Assembly: GCF_949628215.1 (NCBI RefSeq)
Contig: NC_134297.1
Span: 5,022,001 to 5,086,000 of the forward strand
From: Phalacrocorax aristotelis
Taxonomy: Eukaryota > Chordata > Aves > Suliformes > Phalacrocoracidae
DNA length: 64,000 bases
Direction: 5' to 3'
The notes below the pieces were generated by a model. That model had not been told where the DNA came from. It saw nothing but the letters and a program-made list of their open reading frames with translations, and did not search any database. Each line of letters begins with the position of its first letter. Positions within the stretch are counted from its first letter, which is position 1. A program made the position numbers and the translations under genes. Positions 53,601 to 64,000 of the stretch are shown piece after piece.

Positions 53601-56600
53601 GGTTTGGGTTGGAAGGGACCTTTAAAGGTCACCTAGTCCAACCCTCCTGTGACATCTTCCACTTGATCAGGTTGCTCAAGGCCCCATCCAACCTGGCCCT
53701 GCTACTTTTCCAGCAGGTGTTGGGGTGGTTGAAGTCCCCCGGCAGGACGAGAGCCTGCGAGCACGATGCCTCCTGTAACTGGAGTACGAAGGCTTCATCA
53801 GTAGGCTCCCCTGGGTCAGGCAGCCTGTAGTAGACACCAACTGCAAGGTTCCCTTTGCTGCCTGGGTCTCTGATTCTTACCCATAAGCTTTCACCCTGCT
53901 CGTGGCTGTTCTTCAGGGACAGCTCTTCGCCCTCTATCACATTTCTTGATGTAGAGGGCAATGCCTCCGCCCCTCCTTCCTTGCCTGTCCCTTCTGAACA
54001 GCCTGTAGCCATTGATAACCCCGTTCCAAAGGCTTTGGTTAGCTGTACTCAGCTGCTCGTTCTAACATTTATATGATGGTTTTGTTTGGTGTTTTTTTGT
54101 TTGTTTTTTTTTTTAATGTAACCAAGGATTACGCATCAGAAATTCTGCGAGAACACTAGTGGGACAGGGTCGTGACAAGCCAGGGAAGAAGGGCGTAGGC
54201 ACAATGGGAGTTACTTGAGATGAATGTCCAAGTGTCAGAATTCAGATAATTGTCTTTGCTTCTGATGGACTTTCTCCTTCGGAACGAGAATAGGCTGTGT
54301 TGGAGATTTCTTTTTTTTTTTGTGCCCAACTTCCCTCTTTCTGTCTTCTGTTGTTTGGGTTTTTTTGCCACTGTTAAGTGCGTTGATTAATCTGAAAGAA
54401 AAGATTCGGAATTTTGATGTGAAATCATGTAGGACCTGGCCTGGGAACTCTGTGAAGCACTGAAATACGCAAGAGAGATCAGCCAGTGCTGTGGGTCGGC
54501 ATGGTGCTCTTTCTCTTTTCTAGAATTGAGGAATTCTAGAATGAATTATATGTTCATCATATATCTATTCTATATTCATATATATCTATGACATGTGTCA
54601 TATATCTATTCTATATTCATCATATAGACTGAAGAGATGTTGGAAGAGGAGGAAGAGGATTCTGAAGGGGTTTACTTTTCAAAGGACGATCTTCTTCAAG
54701 TTCGCAACTCAACCTTCCTTCTTTTGAAAAACTTCTTAAGACTTCTACCAAAGTTCTCCCTAAAAGAAAAACCTCACTGTGTGCAGAACTGCCTGCAGGT
54801 AATGAGATTCAACTCAAGGAATCTTATTCGTGTTTTGTTCTGAGGTGGTTAACCCTCACCGGACCCGTGGGGAAGACACGTGGTGTTGAGCCTCTGGGCT
54901 GTGGGGTCTGCTTATGTTCTGCTTCAGGGGAGGTACTGTGGTTCCAAAGTTAGCCTCAAGTTCTCTGCGGTACATCCCAGCAGACCCGCGCGTCTTCCCC
55001 TCATGTGAATTAGCTAAGCTTGGCTGTGTTTCCTTGCAGATCTTTGTGGAAGTGATAAACTTTGAGCCAGCGGTACATGAGTTTGAGTTTTCAGCAACAA
55101 TGTGAGCAAATAATTCTTAATGTTTATACGGTGCTTTGAACAAGTGAAGTGCTCAATGCTTGTGTTCTTATTATCCTGTTTATATGAAAATGAAAGCAGT
55201 GATTTCTTTCGCTGAAGATAATTAGAATGTGTTCCACCTAGCTAACAGTAAACAACATTTAGTGATTATTGAATATTTTCCAGCCAGTGAGCACGTTTAG
55301 TTGTAATAATTGTCGTAAACGTTCCTCTGATGAGAGTTGAAGACATCTCTTTGCCTTCTTTTGCTTAGGAATGTTAACAAAGCCAAGTACATTCCTGAGC
55401 TGGCCTATCATGGACTGCGATTGCTGTGTTCCCCTCTACACGGCACAGAAGATAAGGTAAAAGTTGGACAAAACCTTTAAAATTCTCACTGCTGCACTGG
55501 AAAGGAGTAGCTGTTCCTTTCCTTCTCTGCACGTCATTTTTGCTTGCGTGTGTTTTACTTATTGCACTGTTTTTTGTGTACGTGCATGTCTTTGCCTGGG
55601 TAAGATGCTTTCTTCCACTCCAGTCCTTATTTACTTTGGCTTGTATGATATTATATGTGTTGTATCGTGATCATTGAATTCTGTGCTCTAGTGACTCTTG
55701 TGGCAAAAGAATTGAAAACAGAGGGTAGCTACAGTGGCATTAGATCTGTGTATCTGACAAAAAGAGAATTCCAGGTTACTGCCTTTGCCTGGAATTTTCT
55801 TGTTTCCTGCTAGGTGGAGCTCCAGCTCCGCTCAGTAGTGTGCTGTGGCGCTGGGTTGTGCAGCAGTGAAGCATGATGGGAAAGTGTTATGTGCAGATGA
55901 TGGTAAGCAGGGCTGATTCTCATTCAGAGAATATTCTGTCATCACGGAACATCCGGTTCTACCAGAAATGTGTCTGCAGCTTTACATTTTTATTTTGTTA
56001 AATTGTCAAGCAGACTGTGTCATCTCCCACTTATCTGTGTGCTGCTCCTATAGAGGGGGCTTTTGAACTCTGGGCGTGACCGTGCTGCCGTGTTTGCGAG
56101 TCTCTGTAAACCCACCTGAACTAGTTCTGAGCTAGCAAGCCCAGGTCATTAGAGGCTGTCTAGTTAGGAAAGCCTGGAGCTTAGTATGCGCTAACCTGAC
56201 ACGTACCTGAGTGTCTGCCCAGCTTTGGCAGCCTTAGACCTCTGTGTTTCAACCTCCTTTGTCGCTCAGCGCAGCACAGGCGTTTTAGAATTGTTGATGT
56301 TTGTGGTATCCAGAAGATGCAGTAGCTCCCCTTCTCAGACCCGCCTCATCTTCCCTGCCTCCGCTGTTTGGTTGCTCAGTGAATGTCAGGATAACGAGGC
56401 GGCTATGGTCCCAAAAGTGTGGCGAGGAGGAAGCTCCGAAAGTTGAAGCACACGTGGCAACTAAAACATGCATTTAGTTTAAGATGTCTTCTGTGCAAAA
56501 AACCCAATGAATTTCCTCAAATCCCAAATGTCTGGTGAATTGATGTCCACTGCTTTGGAGGGGACCTGTCGATGTTGTCAGGAAACCCTTCTTAGGCCTC

Positions 56601-59600
56601 ACTGGACTTGTATGAGAACATCACAGCTAGGACAGATGATGTGTGTGTTAATGGGTCATCTCCGAATTATTCTGCTAGGAGTCACATTTTGACAGGTGCT
56701 TTTATCTGGATCTAACTTTGTTTGGCTCAGAATTGTTTCATAAACCTGGTCAGAATGCTTCTCCATGGGCTTCAGCTGCTACTGAAATGAACCTGAAAAC
56801 AACCTTTTCTTTCCAGATTCTACGTTGTGTCTTCCAGCGAATCCTCAACGTCATTCTCATGCTGGAAGGTGGTACGGGTTCCAGATGCTCAGTCCTTGCA
56901 ATCACATCAGCTGTGATGAATGCCAGGAATCAGGCTATAAAATTCATCGGGTAAAGTACAGAGCTCTGGCACTACCCTTCCTGGGTATGTCTGCACTTTC
57001 TTCTGGCATGCCTTCGCTTTACTGTTTAGTTGATAAAGGGATGAGGCAAACTGGCACTGACTTTGAAGTTGTTTGTGCAAATGAGGTTTAATTAAAATGT
57101 CTGGAGTGGGAATTTACTGAACTTGCTGGCGAGGGGAAAGAAGGTTCTCTTCGACAGGAAAGCGGCAGTGAGCAGAAGGGACCTACCTTCTGTATTTTGC
57201 TTTAGGTCAGTTTTTCGGGTTTTGTAGTCTACTACAAAGCATGGTAAAGCAGATAAAAGATTAATATGGAGCTCACTTCTCCACAGTTCTTTACTTTCTC
57301 CTGCTCAGAGATATGTTTTGCCTGTGTTTATCGTTCCCTGACTGTGGGGATCCATGTTGTTGGAACATGTGGTCTGTGCAGAGAGCCCCAGGCAACATAT
57401 ACTAAGTAGAATGAGGATGAGGAGGCTCTTCATACTGTCCTACTTGTAGAATGGTATTGGAAGAAAGGTTTCCTGCCTGCGAAGCCAGGTTAATGCAGAA
57501 AGTAAGTAGGTCTGCTCTCTGACCGTATCCAGTTGCGCTAAAACTCGCAATTGCAGAAGGTGCACTTTTCTTGATTTTCAAAATGCATTCCTAAAGGAGT
57601 GACTTTGACTTGGTTTTTGCTGTTATAAAACCAGCCTTATTAAAATCTGCTTCTTTTCCTTCCATGCAGTTCTGTAGTAGATGAGCTGAAAGAAGTTGCT
57701 TTTCCTATTCTTCGGATACTACTGCAACATATCTGTACCAAGGTATGCTAAGCTTTCTTGCATCTTAAGCTGTGAAGAACCCGTGTGGATACATTGCAGT
57801 GTCTGTAATAGTTAGGAAATTCCACAATGATGTTTTTTACGGAATGAAGAGATTTTAATAATTTTCAAATTTCTTGACAGCCTGATTGCATTTTGTGTTG
57901 ATTTTTATTGGGAGTTTTCAGGCATCTTAAAAATAGTGTCACGCTCTAGGAGAATGCTGAGGGTGAACGCTTCCCCCCTCGTTCACAACTGGTTGTATCC
58001 TACTTTTGACTTTTCCAAAATGTGCAGTTCCTTTTACCACTGTTTTGGTAGAGGAAAAGGGGATTATGAGAGCTCTTTGCCTAACTAACTATCTGAAGGC
58101 TGCCATGTAGAAATACTGCCTCTGGATTTAATCTAAGCTCCCCCTTTGCCTTGGGGAATTTGCTGTGTGACTGCGGGTGAGCGCTGAAGTAGAGACCAAG
58201 GAAGCTGTGATTGTCCTCCCAGTCATTGCTGAATGTCACTGTATTGCCTTGTTAAATAAAGAATATTTATCCTAAGCCCTAAAATGCCATTCTGGCTTCT
58301 AGAGCAGAGCATTGGAACATCATACCATGCGATTGCCCTTGTTTTTCAGGTCCCAGATAAGGCTGACTATCGCACATATGCTGCACAGGCCTTGGTGAAT
58401 TTGCTGAATAAACTCCCTTGTATAGAGTTTGCTGACTTTATCGCTTGGCTTTATAAATACTCATGCAATGCTAAAGTAAGTACATCTCCTTGATGTCCCT
58501 GGGCTCAGATACACCAGTATTTTGGAGATGAAGGGACTGGTATCAGTACTGAATAGCATTGCTGTTATTGCTGGTACCTGGAAGCGAGTAAACTGAGCAG
58601 GCAATGCTTGTGCCTTTGCTGACATTAACACAGCACCTGGTGTGCTTTTTCTTCCAAACAGGTTGCCTACAGAGTGTTTGCTCTTGACGTAGCGTTAGCT
58701 TTGTTGGATGTGCCGGAGAGGAACTTGGACAGCTCCTTGTCCCTGGATCGTCAGAGGTTTCTAAAGCATAAGTTTTTAGTACAGGTCATGGTGTTTGGCC
58801 GGTGTTCGGACAAAGCACCCGTGGTCCGTAGCAAAGCTTTAAGCAGCTTTGCCCACTGTCTTGAAATGAAAGCTGGGGCTACCTTGGAGAGTATACAGGA
58901 GTTACTACAAAGCTGTAAGTATTATGGATAAATTAGAGAGTTAAAATATTTCTTGAATGTTCTGGGGAAGAATTACTGGGACATAGGAGAGCTAGTTGTC
59001 AGGAACTTGAAAATCTGCACATAGTGTCATTTTGTATTGTGTCATGATGAGAAGCGATGGATGAGTCTTGCTACTCACGAAGCCTTATACTTGGAACGGA
59101 TTTATTTTCGTATATCGGTCCTAAATAGATTCCTGCATCAGATACCTTTGAAGGATATTTACAGGCAACTGAAATTGCTCATTAAAAAAAAAAAGTTCAT
59201 TCTTGCCTGACAGTTGATTAAATCTTGAGCTGCCTTTTGCTTCTGCTAAGTTGTTTTGTTCGTGATTGGCATTCTGAACTCCCTCAGGTGCAGGAAAGGC
59301 CAGATGGCACAATTCAGAAGTGTGCACATAGCATCCTACAGTTGCAAGATTACTTGCCTGAAAAAAATGTGGAATGACAGAATATCTGGAATTAAAACAC
59401 TTCATTTAATTTCTTTTTTTATTTCTTTTTGGCAGCCTTTGGCCATACAGTCTTGGAAGCAAACACCAACACTGCGAGTCTGACAGTCAGCGCAGAAGGT
59501 ATAGAGTCATTCTCTTGTAGTAAGTCTTGGGCTTTTCTTGGCATACCATTTTCTAAAAATATGCGTATCTGTAAAGCGTAGGGCATGCATGAGGCTCTCT

Positions 59601-62600
59601 GTTTCACCATGAACCATCTTGCTGGTTGAACGTATGCCTTTTTTATTCTTAAACTTTTAACTTTTCTTTCAGCTGTGTCCAACCACCCACTGAAGACCCT
59701 ATCGACATTCAGAACTATTGAGTTGACGGACAGCAGCGATACTGCTGTGCATGATGGTACGTTGAAATTATACTAGCCTTTTCAGATAACTTTTCCAAAC
59801 CTTAATTGAAATTAGACTTTTGGAAGTGTATTCCTTGTCCATTTTTCAAAGGAAGTGGAGAGAGCTTTCTGTCGAGCTGTTAAAAAAACACTTAAAGTTG
59901 AGGAAGGGGGCGGAAGTGCCAGCCATAAAGAAATACTATTTCCACTCAAGTCTGAAAAATGCATTTAATCTTGAAATACTGATGTTCATTTGTAGTAACG
60001 TGGTGGCGACACTTGTTGAAAAGCAGGGAATTTATTCTTTCCGAAAAGGATGGTAATTGATGTGGCGTATAATACTTGTAACTCCATAAATTTAAGGGTA
60101 ATTAAATCCCTTGCTCCAGTGCACAAAGAACTAATATATTTTTCCTACATAAAACACAGCACCGTTGGCTAGCGCTGTTATGTAGGGACAAATTCACTTC
60201 TCTGCAGCATCAAGTATTGGCTGGAGTTGAAAGCAAAGTGTGAGGTTAAATAGACCGATACGCAGAATGGCAAGCAGCTAGGTCCAATTTGTTGATAGCA
60301 TGAAATCAGCATCTAAGCTGGCTTTTGTGGCCACAATGTTCCTCCTTTGAATCTCTTCCTTTCTTTTCCTCTTCCAGGTAAAAGCGTTTCTTCTTAACCT
60401 TTAGGCCTCTGCCAGTATCTTTGCTCTCAGTTCTTGCTGCTCACGCCTCTTGAACTGCTGACAATTCAAGTCGCCGCTTAGTTCACCTCCTGCGTTTGTG
60501 TCTTTGTTACACGTCTCATGCTGCTCTTCACATGGGATCTCTCTCCCTATCTTCATGAGCCAGGCTTCAGTCTTCTCCATTGAAAGCTTCCTTTTTAAAA
60601 CGTTTCGCTGATAAATTTTGTTAATCTTCTTTCTCAGATAGAAACGTCCTCCAGGCCACTCAAGGTATTGTGTATTCCCTGTTTAGTTGCAGACTCCTGG
60701 TGGCGGAGGATGTCTGGTTTTGTATCTGATACCCAGCTGAGCATACACTTGGCACTTGGCAAAACAAATTAAGAAAAGGATTGGATGAAAAAGGACTGTC
60801 TGGAGCTCAAGAGGATAGCTGAAATGCAGGGCTCTCCAAGTCAGTCAAGGTGCATTAGTAAAGCTGCCTGGCACACGCTTCTGTTTGGCTTATGCCTGTG
60901 CTAATTTTGCACTTCTATGAAGACCAAACAGCTCATGTTTTAGAAGCAAGATAAATCTTAGCCAAGGATAGTCAGAACGTGCTAAATGCACAAGGGCAAA
61001 GATAAGAAGGGTAGGGATAATCTGCAGGGTGAAGTGTGCACTGCAGTTACCAACAGTATACAAACGTTATGTTCCCTTGATATTTCTCAGCCCTTTAGAA
61101 CTCGATTTTTTGTTTGATTGGTGGTTTTGGTTGCTTTGGCGTTGGTTTTTTTTCCCCCCTCCTTTTCTATGTCACTGTGAGTAAAATCTATGTCAATCGG
61201 CAAAGTGATTATTTTAGCGGATTTGGTCACCTTCACAAGAGCTGGACTATTTTAATGGCAAAATCTTGCACTAAGAAGGTTCTGTGCTTCTGTCGAGCTG
61301 TTCTCAGGAGGAAGATGCGATAGCAGTTCGCTGCCCATTAAGAAAGCACAGATCAAAGTCCCTTTGCTTCCTTCGGTAAAAATTTATTTTCAAACGCCTT
61401 TTGATTAGTTCCCTGTGACTAATCCTGTTTCTTAATGGCAACAGAGTGGATCTCCACATGAATCGCTCTAAGTAACAGGTCTCTGAATTTGGCATATGTT
61501 TGGGAAATCTTACTTAATGCTGTAAGAAATCTAACAAACGGCAATAATTAGAAATCTTAAAAGCAACAGTGAAATGCTCGAAATCAGTATTGCCAGCTTG
61601 TCCATAGTCCATTTGAATGATTCAAAAGGTGAGAAATAATTGATTGTGGCTCTGTGTGTTCAGCTTGTGTCATTTAACGAACTATCATCCCGATTAAGTA
61701 TTTTTCCTGAGACATGCAGCAGTGAGTATGAACATGACTATGAGAAGTAAAACATAAGGCCTAACATGACAGTCAGGGAGGGGAGACGTGTTCTGGTTTC
61801 CTTGTAGACTCTTGGGTTCTTCTTTGCAGCTGCCATTCTGCATCCTCAAGGAATTCAGGCAGCTCATATATGGAGTAATTCCTCCTCTATAAAACACAGC
61901 AGTTCATATATTAATACGTAGGACTGAGCAGAGCTCTGAGGCATAACTCGCAGAAAGGTCGTAGGCATTTTAAGCTCTCGGTATACAAGTCTGTTAATGG
62001 ATTTGGGTCTGCGTTGGATCCATTTGTCTGCGCGCTGCCCTCGACGTGCTTTTCCCACAGACGGCAGGGTTACCTGCGCTACAGACTTTTGTTAGAACTG
62101 GGCGTGATTCACCTGATGAGCTTTCAAACTGTGAAGGTAGCCTAAAGCCTAACACCTTTTATGTAGAAAAATAAATAGGTCAGAAATCACAGATTCTTGT
62201 TTTGTTTTGTTTTGCCGCATGTATCAAATGATGTGGTACCTCTCTTTTGCGGTATGTCCTAAGATATATTTTCAAATGAAAGAACTTGGAAAAATGGTTG
62301 GATTGGTGTTTTTTTTTTTCCCCTCTGATGGTATACCTTGTGAATTATTTTGTTGGTTTTTTATATTGTGCTTTGTTCTTGCCCTCTGAAAGTCTCGGAC
62401 AACATATTGTTGCTCGGTTGAGTTCAGAGCTGGATTCTACCTTGCTGCTGCAGAGTGTTCAGTGTGTTGGTGCTGCTAAACAGTGGTATGCGTAATTCTT
62501 TTTATCGTGGCTTTGGGCAGGAAAAAAAGTCATGGCCATGCTGAGACTGAGAGCTGAGGATGAGAAGACCAACGTGAGGAAATCTGCTCTCCAGGTACGG

Positions 62601-63669
62601 TGTTTTCTGCATGCTTCCCTGTGCTCAGCCGTTACCCAGGATGCCGTTAAAATTAATAATTAGGCCATAGTACTGTAGTGAGCTGTATGTAACTTTGCCC
62701 ACCTGTAGCTTCTTGCTATTCCTGAAGAGTGCCTCTGGGCCATAAAAACGTCTTGTTCCTGATAAGTAAATAATGCAAGCGTGATGATGGAAAATTTTTC
62801 TAGTACTCTTGCTGGCATTCTCTTATTCCGTCATTTAGAAAGAGAGGCTCTTTTCAAATGTCAATAGGCATTTCAATTAAGCGACTTCCGTATAAACTGA
62901 AGCATATTAGCTGCTTAGTTTGCTTTGACCTTGTTAACAAAGAGATTAGGATACATCCAGCTCCTTTTTGAGGTATGCATTGCTTTGCTCGTTGCTCATT
63001 TTTTTTAAAGAAGGCATTAGCTTTTAAAGAGGTAGGCCTCGATGAAAATTTCGTTGTTCTAAAAAATACACATCTGCTGTTGGCTGCCTTCCTCTCTTAG
63101 TCCTCTTCACCCCCGACTCTTCCCCCTCAGTTCACACACTGATTTGAGCTTCTTGAGTTAAGACTTTACAATTGTTTCGTTTTGAAGCTTTTTGATTTGA
63201 AACAAACAAAGAAACCCCAAAAATCCCCTCTTTCTTATTACCAGCTAAGAGACATGCTTCATACAAGAGGCACCTTATTTTCAAGGGGAAATTGTGACAT
63301 TCGCTCTATCCAAATGCTGTTATATAATCAGAATGACTGTAAAGATGCTTTCTGTTTCATTCTACATCTCTGGTTGTGCCCAGTACTCATAAATTGTTAA
63401 TGTGATGTTTCACTCTCGGTGAGATGAATTAATTTCTAGTTGGAGTTGGTAGGGGGTAGATTGTGTTTTTGATTTGCTACCCAATGTGCGTGGCCTGTAT
63501 TCCCAACAAAGTTATGCTGGTATTTGACTTCCAGGTTTTAATGAACATCCTGAAGCATAAAATGATCCCTTGTACTGCAGAGGATTTGTCCACTCTTCAG
63601 GATCGTTGCCGGGACCCTGCTGTTTCCGTGCGGAAGCAGGCCTTGCAGTCTATAACAGAGCTCCTTCTG
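50380..63669 (+). CDS. NCAPD3: NCAPD3, condensin II HEAT subunit, first 15 exons; continues off the right edge
   Basis: Coding exons seen: 50380-50437, 50696-50850, 52026-52188, 53003-53181, 54628-54798, 55040-55101, 55369-55456, 56817-56950, 57670-57742, 58350-58475, 58662-58914, 59436-59498, 59673-59756, 62521-62594, 63535-63669. They give 1818 nt, 606 residues of a protein of about 1500. NCAPD3 is the HEAT-repeat subunit of condensin II, which acts in the nucleus in early chromosome condensation. Family blocks include [33 protein letters not shown]...[14 protein letters not shown] and [16 protein letters not shown] basic stretch (RKRKK at 157-161, [10 protein letters not shown] at 170-179), a possible nuclear localisation signal, is followed by an acidic run near 187-197. 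The ATG at 50380 (A at -3, G at +4) is chosen because only it gives the phase needed to enter exon 2. The region around exons 12-13 diverges most from human. The last donor is at 63670 and the rest lies outside the window. Confidence 0.95.
50908..51738 (+). mobile_element. CR1 LINE, 5'-truncated, GC-rich copy
   Basis: It begins within CTGGACAGGCTGGATCGATGGGCCAAGG-type sequence (5' edge approximate). It carries the end of CR1 ORF2: the frames read [46 protein letters not shown] and [13 protein letters not shown], which belong to the C-terminal part of the reverse transcriptase ORF. It ends with the CR1 tail TTGGACTTGATCC...TTCCAACCTTAATGATTCTATGAT. The reading frame is interrupted, so the copy is inactive. 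It lies in NCAPD3 intron 2, sense to the gene, and is unusually GC-rich. Confidence 0.92.
51870..51930. repeat. AT-rich low-complexity patch
   Basis: Repeated TATA/ATAT sequence (TATATAATATTATAC, TTATATATGTATTATATATATG) about 130 bp after the CR1 end, within NCAPD3 intron 2. Confidence 0.7.
53584..54020 (-). mobile_element. Internally deleted CR1 LINE: ORF2 endonuclease segment joined to the 3' tail
   Basis: In CR1 orientation (minus strand), an uninterrupted 127-codon frame (54012-53629) encodes part of the ORF2 endonuclease: [37 protein letters not shown] and [18 protein letters not shown]. Directly after this, near 53715, comes the CR1 3' end (GCCAGGTTGGATGGGGCCTT ... CCTTCCAACCCAAACCATTC, then CATGATTCTATGATT). 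The rest of the endonuclease and the whole reverse transcriptase are absent between them. It sits in NCAPD3 intron 4, antisense to the gene. The 5' edge is approximate. Confidence 0.88.
54557..54620 (+). repeat. AT-rich tandem repeat abutting NCAPD3 exon 5
   Basis: A 23-bp unit (TCATATATCTATTCTATATT plus CAT) occurs at 54557-54579 and again at 54598-54620, a period of 41 bp, with a partial related unit between. It ends 7 bp before the exon 5 boundary, so it forms the acceptor region. Confidence 0.85.
59757..62520 (+). other. NCAPD3 intron 13
   Basis: The longest NCAPD3 intron in the window (2.8 kb). Length comparison with human protein across exons 13-14 leaves no room for a missing exon. 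No repeat family or RNA gene is recognised in it. Confidence 0.5.
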
Positions 63670-64000
63670 GTGAGAAAAAAAAGTATCATGAATCCTTATG
63701 CAGACCCGAGGTGAGCAAATGGTGGGTTAAAAGAAGGAGGAAACAGACAAATCTGGTACACGTCAGTTGTTCATTCAGTGAATTTCATTTTATGACTATG
63801 TTTTAATATTTTTTTTATTACCTTTTGACTTGAATGTCATGACTCATTCTTACACGTACTTGTGATTTCTGTAGGATGCTTCCAACTGTTGGAAACATTT
63901 ATTTTCCTGGCTGTTGATTTGTGTGTCATGGAGAAAATGTTTATGTTGCTGGCCTTCTCAAGTTAAAAAAAAAATCTGAATCACTTTACTAAGATGTAAT
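63670..64000 (+). other. start of NCAPD3 intron 15
   Basis: This follows the donor CTG|GTGAGA after exon 15. The next expected coding block of the family (the segment after TELL) is not present before the window edge. Confidence 0.7.

Overview
The window looks like a gene-dense piece of bird nuclear DNA. Five multi-exon vertebrate genes with short introns are packed together, three CpG-island promoters are visible, and the only recognisable dispersed repeats are CR1 LINE pieces, the typical avian repeat. Gene content and order (GLB1L2-like, ACAD8, THYN1, VPS26B, NCAPD3) match the conserved block on human 11q25. I believe the chicken counterpart lies on a microchromosome (chr 24), which I recall rather than derive here. 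The species cannot be told from this sequence.

Layout. (1) 837-26031, minus strand: a complete GH35 beta-galactosidase-like gene (GLB1L2/GLB1L3 group), 19 coding exons, 641 aa, with both catalytic glutamates and two GC-AG introns. (2) 27494-33699, minus: complete ACAD8 (isobutyryl-CoA dehydrogenase), 11 exons, 408 aa. (3) 34649-38901, plus: complete THYN1 (EVE-domain protein), 7 coding exons, 242 aa, head-to-head with ACAD8 across a shared CpG island. (4) 42576-49879, minus: complete VPS26B (retromer), 6 exons, 336 aa, convergent with THYN1. (5) 50380 to beyond the right edge, plus: the first 15 coding exons (606 aa) of NCAPD3 (condensin II), head-to-head with VPS26B across a second shared CpG island. 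All exon joins were checked by hand for splice consensus and reading phase, and all phases close.

The genes belong to unrelated processes (glycan hydrolysis, mitochondrial valine breakdown, a nuclear EVE-domain protein, endosomal sorting, chromosome condensation). They form a conserved syntenic block, not a pathway cluster. Mobile DNA is sparse: a GC-rich CR1 3' segment in NCAPD3 intron 2, an internally deleted CR1 in intron 4, and two short CR1 tails in the GLB1L2-like gene. I found no viral elements, RNA genes, CRISPR arrays or other exotic systems. The most useful second looks are the two GC-AG introns, a frameshifting decoy donor, the odd splice acceptor of NCAPD3 exon 5 inside an AT-rich tandem repeat, the overlapping upstream ATG of NCAPD3, and the EN-plus-tail CR1.
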